Positions 1 to 8,518 of a stretch of DNA of 64,000 nt are shown piece after piece. The notes below the pieces were generated by a model. The model was not told the origin of the DNA and did no database searches. It worked only from the letters and a program-made list of their open reading frames with translations. The stretch is from Actinacidiphila cocklensis (lineage in GTDB: Bacteria > Actinomycetota > Actinomycetes > Streptomycetales > Streptomycetaceae), in contig NZ_CAJSLV010000002.1 in NCBI RefSeq assembly GCF_907177275.1, positions 140,545 through 204,544 of the forward strand. The letters run 5' to 3'. A program made the translations under genes and the position numbers. Within the stretch, counting starts at the first letter, position 1, and the number at the start of each line of letters is the position of its first letter.

Positions 1-148
1 GCGTGGAGCGGTCGTCGCCCCGGCCGTCACGGTGCTGCGACGCGGACGCGTCGGCCGTGGACGGCGCGGCCGCGGAGGCGACCGAGGCGCCGCCCATCAC
101 GACGACCACTGCCACGCCGAGCGTGGCGGCAAAGCGGGAAACACGCAT
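1..148 (-). CDS. secreted protein, N-terminal part (runs off the left edge)
   Basis: An open frame starts at the ATG at 146-148 on the minus strand and leaves the window without a stop. The first residues (MRVSRFAATLGVAVVVVMGG) form a signal peptide: a basic start, a hydrophobic core and an Ala-rich cleavage region (ASVASAAA). The mature part begins rich in Ser, Asp and Arg. A ribosome binding site AGGAG lies about eight bases upstream of the ATG. Only about 49 residues are visible, so no function can be assigned. Confidence 0.65.
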   Translation of the reverse strand, partial: MRVSRFAATLGVAVVVVMGGASVASAAAPSTADASASQHRDGRGDDRST

Positions 149-429
149 AGGAAATCTCCTGTCGGAGCAGGCGCGGTCGGCGCCTGTACGGGTCGAACAC
201 GCCAACCGTCCCGCCCGGTGGCTGCGTTGCCGCCGCGGCACGCCCGTAATGACACCTGTTGTGATGGAATATCGGCATCCGTGGAACCGAGGCGCTAGGC
301 GATCCGTGGACCGGACACCCCCACCCGGCGCTGTGTACGGAGGGGCGGAGCAACCGTCAGGCAGCCGGGGGCGGTGGCCGCGGGCCGGAGGCGGGCAGCA
401 GCCCATGAGGCAGATGGATTTCGCGCGGG

Positions 430-1605
430 TCAGCGGTGGAGCAGGGCTGACGCGCGGGCGGCGGCGCGGGCCGCGTCGCGAGGGCGACCGGCGGCTGTGT
501 GCGCCACCGCCAGGGTGTTGAGCGCCATGGACCGGCTGAGCGCTTCGGGCGCCGTCGCTGCCGCCCGTGCGGCGAGCGTGACGGCCCGCTTGTAGTCCCC
601 CTGGAAGTACGCCTCGCGTGCACCGAGGTCCGTTCGGCGGAGGACGGCAGGCGCTGCCTGCGCGCGCAGCGCGGCGGCGGCTGCCGTGAAGTGCGGCATG
701 GCCTGGTCGGCGGGCCACAGCCCGGTGCGGATCCCGTCGCTGAGCGCGCAGGCGTAGAGGTGGAGTGCCTCCGCCCGCAGCGATGGTGCGGTGGACCGCC
801 CGAGCAGGGCCACCGCCTCGTAGGTGGCCTCGCCGTACCGGCCCTCGGCCAGGGCGAGTCCGGCCCAGAGGGCCTGCCGCCGCGGGGAGCCGGACGGCGG
901 CGCGGCCGTCAGGGCGGCACGCATCAGGTCGAGGCGTCCGCTGGACTGTGCCCGCGCGGCGGCCAGCGCGGCGGGGTCGCAGCGCCATTCGTCGAGCCTC
1001 GCCTCCTCCTTCCCGAAGGGCAGCCGCAGCAGCCGCCAGGCCGGAGAGGTGACGCGGTGCGGGCGGGAGGTGAAGGTGAGGAGGGTGACGGCGCCGAGAC
1101 CCCAGCCGAGGGCCGCGGCGGGGCCGCCGGCCAGGACCAAGGCGGCGCTGATCGCGCTCTGGAGCAGGAACTGGACGGCCGTGGCCCGCCACAGCCGGCG
1201 CCGCAGGTCCGGCAGGTCGGCCACGGCCCGGCAAGGGGCGAACAGCACCAGCGGCAGGAGGCGGAAGACGAGCAGCTGCCCGCCGACCGTGAGCGACCCG
1301 ATCCAGCGCCCCACGCCGACGTGGCTGTGGATGGACGCGAGGCCGGACCGGCGGGCCAGCAGGCCTGCCAGCAGGCCGTGCACGCTCACGGCGAGTACCG
1401 CACCCAGCGCGACGAGCGGCATCGCGCGGTCATCGAACGACAGCCCGCTGGCGGCCAGGAGAAGGCCGGCAGCGACGCCGATCAGCAGGGCGACCAGGTT
1501 CCGGGGCAGCCGGTTCCAGAGCCCGGAGGCGCCGGACGGGCCGGGCGGGAACGGTGCGAATGCGTCCTGGGGCAGGACGGGTGGCGGATACACGCCCCGG
1601 ATCAT
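430..1605 (-). CDS. membrane protein with cytosolic TPR-like helical repeats
   Basis: The 391-residue protein has hydrophobic segments at roughly 35-55, 62-85, 108-125 and 145-180. A soluble helical region from about 200 to the end has TPR-like Ala/Leu/Tyr spacing (for example GRYGEATYEAVALLGRS and REAYFQGDYKRAVTLAARAA). Proteins of this build usually sense or scaffold at the membrane, but no enzyme motif is visible and I do not recognise the family. The start is not well fixed because no clear Shine-Dalgarno precedes 1605. The coding strand is supported by third-position GC bias and continuous sensible protein over the whole frame. The next gene upstream on the same strand (an acetyltransferase) is separated by 237 bases with no gene in them. 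Confidence 0.7.
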   Translation of the reverse strand: MIRGVYPPPVLPQDAFAPFPPGPSGASGLWNRLPRNLVALLIGVAAGLLLAASGLSFDDRAMPLVALGAVLAVSVHGLLAGLLARRSGLASIHSHVGVGRWIGSLTVGGQLLVFRLLPLVLFAPCRAVADLPDLRRRLWRATAVQFLLQSAISAALVLAGGPAAALGWGLGAVTLLTFTSRPHRVTSPAWRLLRLPFGKEEARLDEWRCDPAALAAARAQSSGRLDLMRAALTAAPPSGSPRRQALWAGLALAEGRYGEATYEAVALLGRSTAPSLRAEALHLYACALSDGIRTGLWPADQAMPHFTAAAAALRAQAAPAVLRRTDLGAREAYFQGDYKRAVTLAARAAATAPEALSRSMALNTLAVAHTAAGRPRDAARAAARASALLHR

Positions 1606-1842
1606 GGCACACGCCCAGATCGCCCCCGACGCCGCAACCGCCCGACCCCCGACCTGCGCACCGGGCCGGCAGGCCCCTTGAGCAAGCGATCCCGCCTCAG
1701 CGGAACTCGTGCACCACCTGGATCTCGCGAGGTGGTCGCGGCCGTCCCCGGCGCGGGTCCCGACGCAACGCCGCCGGCCACGCCGAGGGTGAGGCCCGTG
1801 AGAAAAACGTGTCGAGGAGTCCGGCCCGGCCGCTCGCGAACC

Positions 1843-2391
1843 TCAACGCGACGGCGTGGACGGGGACCACATGCCGAGCCACTGCTCGGCGTCCCACGCC
1901 TCGAACCGCTCCACCTCGGTGAACCCCAGCTTCGCCGCGAGGCGCATCGAGCCGGCGTTGGCGGTCTGGGTGGCGAGCACCACCGGCTCGCCGGGAAAGA
2001 CGCCGCCGAACCAGCCGAGTGCCGCCCCGCACGCCTCGGCGGCGTACCCGGATCCCCACGCCCGCGGCAGGAACAGGTAGCCGAGGTCGGCCTTCCCCGC
2101 GGCGGCCGGGCGCCGCTGCCCGGTGGCCCTCCTGAGCAGGATCTGGCCGATCATCGCCCCGTCGAGGTCGACGACGAAGCTCCCGGGCCACCGCTCCGGC
2201 ACCTCGGGCGTCTCGCGCTCGACCTCGTCGCGCGGGCGGGGACCGCCGAGATAGGTGTTCACCTCCGGCGAGGTGAGCAGTTCGACGAACGCCGCACGGT
2301 CGCGCGCCTCGGACGCGCGGAGCACGAGCCGCTCGGTCCTGATCGGCTCGGGCGGCCAGGCCACCTCTCCCAGGTATTCCATCCGCGGCAC
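1843..2391 (-). CDS. GNAT-family N-acetyltransferase (RimJ/RimL type)
   Basis: The 182-residue protein follows the RimJ/RimL pattern: RTERLVLRASEARD near the N-terminus, a central beta strand (GKADLGYLFLPRAWGSGYAAEA) containing the acetyl-CoA binding turn, and the C-terminal NAGSMRLAAKLGFTEVER segment typical of N-terminal or small-molecule acetyltransferases. Such enzymes transfer acetyl from acetyl-CoA to an amine; the substrate cannot be told from sequence. Either the GTG at 2391 or the ATG at 2382 could be the start. There is no Shine-Dalgarno, but a TAGCGT hexamer lies seven bases before the ATG, which would suit a leaderless mRNA. It stands alone. Confidence 0.85.
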   Translation of the reverse strand: MPRMEYLGEVAWPPEPIRTERLVLRASEARDRAAFVELLTSPEVNTYLGGPRPRDEVERETPEVPERWPGSFVVDLDGAMIGQILLRRATGQRRPAAAGKADLGYLFLPRAWGSGYAAEACGAALGWFGGVFPGEPVVLATQTANAGSMRLAAKLGFTEVERFEAWDAEQWLGMWSPSTPSR

Positions 2392-2526
2392 GCTAACAGA
2401 TGGTCAGATCAACCGAGGAAAGGGCTGCCCCGGCCGATGAGGGCCGCACGGCCATCGGCCGGGCGCGCCACCCCGGGCCGCGGTTGCGGCGCCCGGTGGG
2501 TGGACCGGACGCCGCAACCGTGTCCG

Positions 2527-3288
2527 TCAGGACGTCACCGCTCCGCCGAGGTGCCGGGCGAAGAACCGGACCGCGCTGTCCGCCTCGAACCTGGGCAGCT
2601 CCTTGTGCCTGCCCGAGTTCACGTGCAGCGACTTCTCCTTCGAGGCGAAGGCGTCGAACAGCGCGAGGCCCTCCTCGCGGGAGATGTGCTCGTCGTCCCA
2701 CTGCAGGTCGAACTCGATCGGGACGGTGATCTGCTGCGCCTTCGCCGCCAGGACGTCGGGCCAGTGCTGGCCGAAGACCGCGGCGGTGACCCGGGGTTCG
2801 ACGGCGACGAACGGTATGCCGATCGCGGTGCCCATGTTGATGCCCCAGAAGCCGACCGGCCCGCCGGTGCCGATCTCCGGGAGCGCCTGGAGCGCGTCCA
2901 GGGTCGCCCGGTACTCGGGGACGGCGAGCTCCGCCAGGTGGTCGTTGTAGCGGACGACGATCGGGCCTTCCGGCTCGCCCGCCGCCCGTGCCCGGAACAG
3001 CTCGGCGATCTCCGCCTCGTCGTGCCCGGTACGCGGCCGGTCGCCGTGACCGGGCGCGTCGATGACGGCGACGTGGTACCCGCAGCCGGTCACCAGGAGG
3101 CGGGCGCGCCCGGACATCGCCGGGTGCTTCTTGTGGTTGCCGCCGCCGTGGCCCATCAGGACCAGGGGCGCGCGATCGGCCGCGGTGGAGGCCGGGGACC
3201 AGAGGACGCCGGGGACACCGTTCACGGTGAAGTCCCGTTCGAGCACGCCGTTCGACGACGACTCAGCGGTGAACTGCACAGAATTCAT
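2527..3288 (-). CDS. alpha/beta hydrolase with Asn in place of the catalytic Ser
   Basis: The 253-residue protein has an alpha/beta hydrolase fold of the dienelactone-hydrolase/esterase kind: an oxyanion HGGG near residue 60, the APGHGDRP loop, a nucleophile elbow, then an acid loop (QWDDEHIS) and a terminal His (GRHKELP). The elbow reads GFWGINMGTAIG, so the residue that should be Ser is Asn151 (codon AAC, one base from AGC). Canonical hydrolysis would therefore be lost, or the protein has another role. The start at ATG 3286-3288 is chosen for its AAAGG Shine-Dalgarno; the frame extends upstream without support. A leader ORF and a good promoter lie just upstream. Confidence 0.8.
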   Translation of the reverse strand: MNSVQFTAESSSNGVLERDFTVNGVPGVLWSPASTAADRAPLVLMGHGGGNHKKHPAMSGRARLLVTGCGYHVAVIDAPGHGDRPRTGHDEAEIAELFRARAAGEPEGPIVVRYNDHLAELAVPEYRATLDALQALPEIGTGGPVGFWGINMGTAIGIPFVAVEPRVTAAVFGQHWPDVLAAKAQQITVPIEFDLQWDDEHISREEGLALFDAFASKEKSLHVNSGRHKELPRFEADSAVRFFARHLGGAVTS

Positions 3289-3344
3289 GGGGTGTTGCCT
3301 TTCGGGAGTGCCTTGTTGTCGAGGCGCTCCCGGCGACACCTATG

Positions 3345-3398
3345 TCAGTCGCCGGCCGTGATCCGAAGGGGGAGCACCCACGTCGATACAGCGTTCAT
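3345..3398 (-). CDS. possible 17-residue leader peptide
   Basis: A 17-codon frame (MNAVSTWVLPLRITAGD, then TGA) begins eight bases after a strong Shine-Dalgarno, GAGGAGGTGAG, and ends 57 bases before the hydrolase start. It sits between the predicted promoter at 3436-3465 and the hydrolase gene, so it would be the first thing translated on that mRNA. No terminator-like hairpin separates the two. It may be a regulatory leader, or the ribosome site may be incidental. Confidence 0.4.
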   Translation of the reverse strand: MNAVSTWVLPLRITAGD

Positions 3399-3435
3399 GG
3401 GTCTCACCTCCTCGGGCGGTGTCACGGGCAACTGC

Positions 3436-3465
3436 AAGGTAGCAGCCCTCATGATCGTCCCTCAA
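3436..3465 (-). promoter_or_regulatory. sigma70-type promoter for leader/hydrolase
   Basis: On the minus strand TTGAGG (3460-3465) and TACCTT (3436-3441) are spaced by 18 bases, matching a housekeeping promoter. Transcription would start about 30-35 bases before the leader ATG at 3398. Confidence 0.5.
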
Positions 3466-3566
3466 CCTGTTTCTCCCGCCACGGGATCGCCGCCCTCGCG
3501 TCGTCGGCCGCCGTGCCTTCGCCGGGGGGCCTGGCCGCACGGGCCGGGGCAACCGGCCGCATCGCC

Positions 3567-6485
3567 TCAGCCAAGGCTCGGCACGGCGCCGCCCTCCACC
3601 CACGCCACCTGGACGTTCGGCAGGCCCCTGGCCCACGGGCGGGCGAGGTGGGCGAGGCGCTCGGGGTCGGGCGGGGCGGCGCCGAGGCCGATCGCGTAAC
3701 GGGCCTCCTCCGGGGTGGTGCGGAAGGGGCGGGGCCAGGCGTGGGTGCCGGCGGTGCCGTCCTGGTCGAGGGCGGCGACCAGTGCCCTGACCCGGCCCCG
3801 GAAGCGGCCCTGCGCGGACGCGAAGTCCTCGCCCGCGCAGGCCCGTACGGTCAGCACCGCCCATGCCGCGTGCCGGCGGTGCAGCGGGGGAGGGGCGAGC
3901 AGCCGGGACCAGGGGGCGGTGCCGGACCGTACCGCCGTGTCCGTGACCTCCCAGGCCCGGTACAGCTCCTGCGCCAGCAGGTCGTGGAAGCCGGCGGTGA
4001 CCTGCTCGGTGCAGGAGCGGACCGGCGCGGTCGGGGTCAGGACCGTCACCGCGGCGTGCGACGCGGGATCGGGGACGGGGCCGCCCGGCGAGAGCGCCAC
4101 CGGGTCGCGCCAGTCCCAGGCCGCCCAGGTGCCGAAGAAGCGGCCGAGCAGCTCGGCGGCGGGCAGATCGCCGGCCTCCCGTACCGTGCGCGCCGCCAGG
4201 ACCGTCCAGGCCAGGCCGGGGAGCCCGCCGAACGGTGCCGAGTCCAGGCCGCGGCACTTCGCCCACGCCTTCACCTGCCGGGCCAGCCGGTCGAAGGACG
4301 GGCGGACGCCCGCGGTCGCCGCGCGGACCGCCTCGGCGTCGCTCACCGCGCTCAGCGCGACCCCCGCCGCCTCGCCCAGCTCCGCACGCCGGGCGACCGC
4401 GTCGCGCACGGGCAGCCCGCCCGCGGCGACGACCACCACGTCCACGTCCAGGCCGTCCCGGGTGAACCGCAGGCCCGGCACCCGCGCCCCGCGTACCTGC
4501 CGCAGCCGGGCCGCGTCCGGCAGCGCCGCCGCCACCCGGGCCGTCACCTCCGCGACGCCGGTCCCGCCCGGTACGACGGCCACCAGGTCGAGGTCGGCGC
4601 CCGCTAGATGGCCGCCCATGGTGCGCGAGCCCACGACGTGCACCACCGCGTCGGCCTGCGCCCCGCTGACCAGCTCCGCGGTCCCGCGGGCGCGCGCGGC
4701 GAACGGGGCCTGCTCGGCGGCGGGCTCCGCGACCCGCGACGCGACCCCGGCACCGGCCGCGGGCCTGTCCCACTCCCGGCTGCCGCCGTCCAGCAGGCGC
4801 ACCTCGCCCGTGCCCAGGGCGACGGTCGCCCGTACGGCCATCGGCCCGTCGCCCCGGCGGGACAGGAGGGCCAGCTCCCCGACCCGTACCGTCGCGCCCT
4901 TCCACCGCGCCGCGCACGCCGCGGCCGTACGCTCCGGGTCCCGGCCGCGGCCCAGCGTGAGATGGGGCGTGAAGCCCTCCGCACGTACCCGGCAGCCGGG
5001 GAACCGCAGGGCCAGGGCGCGGTGCAGCGCGGCCCAGGGCTCGCCGCCGTCCGCGGCCGGGTCGAGCCAGACGGTGCCGTCGTCCGCGTGCGCGAAGGTG
5101 CGCACGCCGTCGAGCAGGGCGGTGAACGCGGGGATCCCCGCGACCGCGGCGGCCAGCAGCGGCGCGGCCTGCTCGAACCGCGCCTCCGGCACGAAGCCGA
5201 AGAGCAGGTTGACGTGCGGCGGCCAGCGGTCCACCTGCGGGTCGTGGGCGCCCCGCAACTCCTGCAGCGCCGGCCACAGTTCGGCCGGCGGGATCCACGC
5301 CACCGCGGTACGGGCCGTGGGCCGCACGTCGAGGACGTCGAAGAGGGGCGCGTCCGGCACCTCGTCCCAGCACAGTTCGGCCTCGACCCCGTAGTGGTCG
5401 GAGGGGAACAGGCCGTCCGCGGCGGGGGAGTTGCCGCGCAGCGCCGCCCGCGTCACGCGTACGCCCGGCGCGCGCAGCAGGACCCGGTCGAGACGGGAGG
5501 CCCGGCCGGTCAGCGAGGAGACCGCGGCGAGCGGGTTGGCCGCCGGGTCGAAGGTGGGAGTGCCGTCCTGCGGACCGTTCGCGTCGTTCCAGGCGTCCCG
5601 CATCCCGAGCGCGGCCGCCGGTCCCTCGGGTCCTTCGCGGCCGTCGTTGAAGTCCCCGAGCAGGGCGACGGGGGCGTCCAGGGCGGCGAGCCCCTCGGCG
5701 ATGACCGCCAGTTCGGCCCGCCGGCGGGTTGCCCCGTCGGCGGAGTGGTCGCTGCTGAGGTGGGTCGCCGCGACCACCAGCGGGCCGGCCGCGGTGTCCA
5801 CGGCCAGCGCGGACACCGCCTTGTGCGGCCCGAGCGGGTGCCACCCGGCCTCCCGCACCGGCAGCCGGCTGAGCAGCAGCAGCCCGTGCTCGTGGACGTC
5901 CCGGCCGGCCGGCGAGCAGTCCAGGACGTAGCGGTCGCGCACCCACGGCGTGTCCATGAGCATCCGCAGCAGCCCCGTCTCGACCTCCTGCAGCGCGACG
6001 ACGTCGGCGTCGGCGTCCCGCAGCGCTGCCAGCAGCAGCGGGCGGCGCCGGGCGGTGTCGACCAGCGCGCTGTCGTAGCGGTCCCACAACGTGTTCCACG
6101 TCAGCACGCGCACCGTCCCCGCCGTGCCCGGTGCGGTCCCTGCGCCTGCCGCACCGTCCACCGGCTGCCAGGCGCCTGCCGCCGGGTCCCACGCGTACGG
6201 GGTGCGGGCCGTGAAGAACGGCGCGCGCAGCAGCCGGGGCCGCCGGGCACGGCCCGCCTGGCAGGAGTCGAGGCGGTCGGTACCCGTCGCCCGGTCCCAG
6301 ACCACCTCCCCGTCCGCCTCGATGAACAGCACCCGGTGCCAGGGGACGTCGCCCCCGGGGACGAACGCGGGCAGCGCGATGCGCTTGGGCGTTGCGCCGC
6401 GCTGGTGGACGCCGATGACGAACCGGGCCGGGTCGAAGCGTGCGTCCCAGCGGACCCGGTGGTAGATCTCCTCGCTGGTACGCAT
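3567..6485 (-). CDS. four-module RNA end-processing protein: MJ1316, EEP, 2H, nucleotidyltransferase
   Basis: The 972-residue protein has four modules. Residues 1-80 are an MJ1316/DUF504 domain (EEIYHRVRWDARF, PWHRVLFIEADGEVVWDR), proposed to recognise RNA ends. Residues 126-375 are an endonuclease/exonuclease/phosphatase domain with its motifs (LTWNTLWD, LQEVE, THLSSDHS, LGDFND, PSDHYGVEAE). Residues 395-545 are a 2H phosphoesterase with both catalytic pairs (HVN at His424, HLT at His508), the fold used on 2'-5' and cyclic phosphate bonds. From about 600 a nucleotidyltransferase of poly(A)-polymerase type shows GS at 619-620, DLD at 631-633 and a third Asp (DVD, 680-682), followed by a helical domain. 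The ATG overlaps the stop of the RNA ligase gene (TGATG), so the two are translationally coupled. The predicted role is trimming and rebuilding RNA ends for the ligase. The combination is known from computational surveys of RNA repair; activity is inferred. Confidence 0.85.
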   Translation of the reverse strand: MRTSEEIYHRVRWDARFDPARFVIGVHQRGATPKRIALPAFVPGGDVPWHRVLFIEADGEVVWDRATGTDRLDSCQAGRARRPRLLRAPFFTARTPYAWDPAAGAWQPVDGAAGAGTAPGTAGTVRVLTWNTLWDRYDSALVDTARRRPLLLAALRDADADVVALQEVETGLLRMLMDTPWVRDRYVLDCSPAGRDVHEHGLLLLSRLPVREAGWHPLGPHKAVSALAVDTAAGPLVVAATHLSSDHSADGATRRRAELAVIAEGLAALDAPVALLGDFNDGREGPEGPAAALGMRDAWNDANGPQDGTPTFDPAANPLAAVSSLTGRASRLDRVLLRAPGVRVTRAALRGNSPAADGLFPSDHYGVEAELCWDEVPDAPLFDVLDVRPTARTAVAWIPPAELWPALQELRGAHDPQVDRWPPHVNLLFGFVPEARFEQAAPLLAAAVAGIPAFTALLDGVRTFAHADDGTVWLDPAADGGEPWAALHRALALRFPGCRVRAEGFTPHLTLGRGRDPERTAAACAARWKGATVRVGELALLSRRGDGPMAVRATVALGTGEVRLLDGGSREWDRPAAGAGVASRVAEPAAEQAPFAARARGTAELVSGAQADAVVHVVGSRTMGGHLAGADLDLVAVVPGGTGVAEVTARVAAALPDAARLRQVRGARVPGLRFTRDGLDVDVVVVAAGGLPVRDAVARRAELGEAAGVALSAVSDAEAVRAATAGVRPSFDRLARQVKAWAKCRGLDSAPFGGLPGLAWTVLAARTVREAGDLPAAELLGRFFGTWAAWDWRDPVALSPGGPVPDPASHAAVTVLTPTAPVRSCTEQVTAGFHDLLAQELYRAWEVTDTAVRSGTAPWSRLLAPPPLHRRHAAWAVLTVRACAGEDFASAQGRFRGRVRALVAALDQDGTAGTHAWPRPFRTTPEEARYAIGLGAAPPDPERLAHLARPWARGLPNVQVAWVEGGAVPSLG

Positions 6486-8335
6486 CACACGCCGCCCTCG
6501 CTGCCCGTCCGGGCTGTTCCGTCCGTTCCGTACGCACCGTACGAGGCGGCGCCCGCCACGTCCTCGACCGTGCCGCTCGCGCCGACGTACCAGGTCCTGT
6601 GCGCCTCGCCCGGGTACGGCGGGTCGAACCGGCGCAGCTGCGCGCTCTGCACCTGCGGCGGCACCGGGTTCCGCCGTGCCGCGTTGCGCCGGGCCAGCTC
6701 CTGCCCGCCGGCCAGGAACACGGCATGGGTGACCAGGGCGTCGCGGCGCCGCGCCACCGAAGCGACCAGGGAGCGTTGCTGACCGTTGAGGGAGGTGGCG
6801 TCCCACACGACAGTGCCGCCCGCCGCGAGCGCCGCGTCCAGCCGCGCCAACCCCTCACGTAGAACAGCGGAGTTGGCGCTCTGGTTCGCGCGCGAGCCGC
6901 GTGCCTCGCGCAGGCCGTCCAGGGAGACCGCCGTGTCCACGCCGGGCAGGCCGGCGGTGAACGTGCTCTTGCCGCTGCCGGACGGCCCCACGAGGTGGAG
7001 TAGCCGGGGGAAATCCCCGCCCCGCCACCGCCAGGTCGCCGCGACCGCCTCCTCGACCGTCACGATCCGCCCCCTGGCGCACATCTCCCGCGCCTGCGCC
7101 CAGCACCGGTCGGCGACGTCGGAGCCGCCCGCGGCGCCGGGACCGAGAGCCTCGCCCAGCCCCCGGCGCAGCCCCTCCAGCGGCGCCTCGCCCAGCAGTC
7201 CCGCGTCCTCCGCGTGCAGCGCGGACCACTGGACCTGCTCGCGCGCCTCCGCGTCCTCCCGCCCCGCGCGCCCGACCAGCACCGCTCCCGCCACCGCGTG
7301 CAGGACGCCCAGGTCGGCCGCGGCGGCCATCCGGATCAGCCCGCCCGCACGCGCCTCGTCGGGAAGGGGGCGGTGCAGCCGGGGGTGCAGCCCGACCAGG
7401 TCGCCGACCCGCCGGGCCTGCCGCATGCCGAGCGGTGCGGCGAGCCGCGGCACCAGGGCGGCCCTGCGGCCCTGGTGGAGCACCGCGGCGAGCACGCCCT
7501 CCAGCCGTGCGTCCCCGGTCCGCCCCAGCACGTCCAGCCGCGCGGCCGCGTCGGCGGCGAGCTCCGCGACGACGTCAGCGGCCCCGACACCTGCGGCCAC
7601 TGACGGCACGTCACGGAAGCCGGTGTCTGCCCGGTCCGCCAGGCCCACGGCCGCGAGCAGGGCCGGCACGTTCGCGTCGGCCCCGGACCGCACCGCCCAC
7701 AGCGGTGCGGCCGGGCCGAGCCCGTTCTCCCGCACGGCGGCGTGCATCCAGTGCGTGTCGGTCTGTACGTGCCCGGGACGCACCCACTTGGCGACCCGCT
7801 CCCCGAACCGCCCGCCGTCGAAGCCCTCGACGGTGCGGACGACGTACCCCTCCCGCCGCGCGGTGTCCCACCGCTCGGTCAGGCGGCGCAGGGCACGCTC
7901 GTCGTACACCCCGCGCCACAGCACCCGCGGGACGGGGACGCCGAGCCGGCGCAGGAAGCGCACGGTGGGGTCCCAGTCGAGGCAGCGCCCGTCGGCGTCC
8001 CACACCGAGAAGCCGTAGAACCAGCTCTCCAGGTCGTCGTACGCGATCGAGTGGCGGGCGTGGACGTTCTCCCCGCACACCCGCCAGCCGACCGGAATCC
8101 GCGGGCCGACCCGCCCCTGGAGGGCCTTGACCCAGGTCCGCGACGGGTGGTGCGCCGAGTCGAGCGACCGGGCGTGCAGGCCGTCCGCGTAGAGCGTCGT
8201 GTTCTCGCCGTCCAGCTTCTCGGTGACGACGACCTCCCGCCCGTGCAGCCCGGCCAGACCGCCCGCGCGCACGTCGTCCGCCGCGACTCCCGGCGACCAG
8301 GGGAGGTGCGGTGTGCGGGGATAGTGCGTGCGCAT
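6485..8335 (-). CDS. RNA ligase fused to polynucleotide kinase
   Basis: The 616-residue protein begins with a nucleotidyl-transfer RNA ligase domain. Motif I is TEKLDGEN with the presumed AMP-accepting Lys40, motif III-like segments are CGENVHARHSI (88-97) and FYGFSVWD (106-113), motif IV is EGYVVR (162-167) and motif V is AKWV around Lys183. Residues 200-430 are a helical region I cannot assign. The C-terminal domain is a P-loop kinase with Walker A GPSGSGKST (450-458), an SLDGL strand and VVWDATSLNGQQR (about 510-521), as in T4-type polynucleotide kinases. The protein should phosphorylate 5'-OH ends and join RNA. An AGGAG lies 12 bases before the ATG at 8335, rather far. It is the first gene of the cassette. 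Confidence 0.85.
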   Translation of the reverse strand: MRTHYPRTPHLPWSPGVAADDVRAGGLAGLHGREVVVTEKLDGENTTLYADGLHARSLDSAHHPSRTWVKALQGRVGPRIPVGWRVCGENVHARHSIAYDDLESWFYGFSVWDADGRCLDWDPTVRFLRRLGVPVPRVLWRGVYDERALRRLTERWDTARREGYVVRTVEGFDGGRFGERVAKWVRPGHVQTDTHWMHAAVRENGLGPAAPLWAVRSGADANVPALLAAVGLADRADTGFRDVPSVAAGVGAADVVAELAADAAARLDVLGRTGDARLEGVLAAVLHQGRRAALVPRLAAPLGMRQARRVGDLVGLHPRLHRPLPDEARAGGLIRMAAAADLGVLHAVAGAVLVGRAGREDAEAREQVQWSALHAEDAGLLGEAPLEGLRRGLGEALGPGAAGGSDVADRCWAQAREMCARGRIVTVEEAVAATWRWRGGDFPRLLHLVGPSGSGKSTFTAGLPGVDTAVSLDGLREARGSRANQSANSAVLREGLARLDAALAAGGTVVWDATSLNGQQRSLVASVARRRDALVTHAVFLAGGQELARRNAARRNPVPPQVQSAQLRRFDPPYPGEAHRTWYVGASGTVEDVAGAASYGAYGTDGTARTGSEGGV

Positions 8336-8502
8336 GACCGGGCGGCTCTCCTGTGACGGCTGGGGGCTCCACCACTGTAGGAAGCCCGCGGGAGCCGGTA
8401 CCAGTCGTTTACGGGTGGCGCCGTGCGAGCCGCGGGGCGGTGCGTACTTCGCAGGGGGCGTCGGCGGCCGGCCGGCCGGGGCTGAGCGATGCTCACCCCC
8501 CG

Positions 8503-8518
8503 ATTGGTCCAGACCTAT
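8503..8518. promoter_or_regulatory. DasR-responsive element (dre)-like operator
   Basis: ATTGGTCCAGACCTAT is a near-palindromic 16-mer that fits the streptomycete dre consensus built on TGGTCTAGACCA, bound by the GntR-family repressor DasR and released by amino-sugar phosphates. It ends at the first base of the chitinase -35, so binding would block RNA polymerase. The dasR gene is not in this window. Confidence 0.75.

Noticed and set aside
499-3699. Very long open frame on the plus strand over 3 kb
   Set aside because: It runs antisense to several convincing minus-strand genes, is made of Arg/Gly/Pro-rich low-complexity protein, and exists because high third-position GC removes stops in the opposite frame.
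3340-6858. 1172-codon frame overlapping the RNA-repair gene
   Set aside because: Its product is almost only Arg, Gly, Pro and Ala, while the neighbouring frame shows all EEP, 2H and nucleotidyltransferase motifs.
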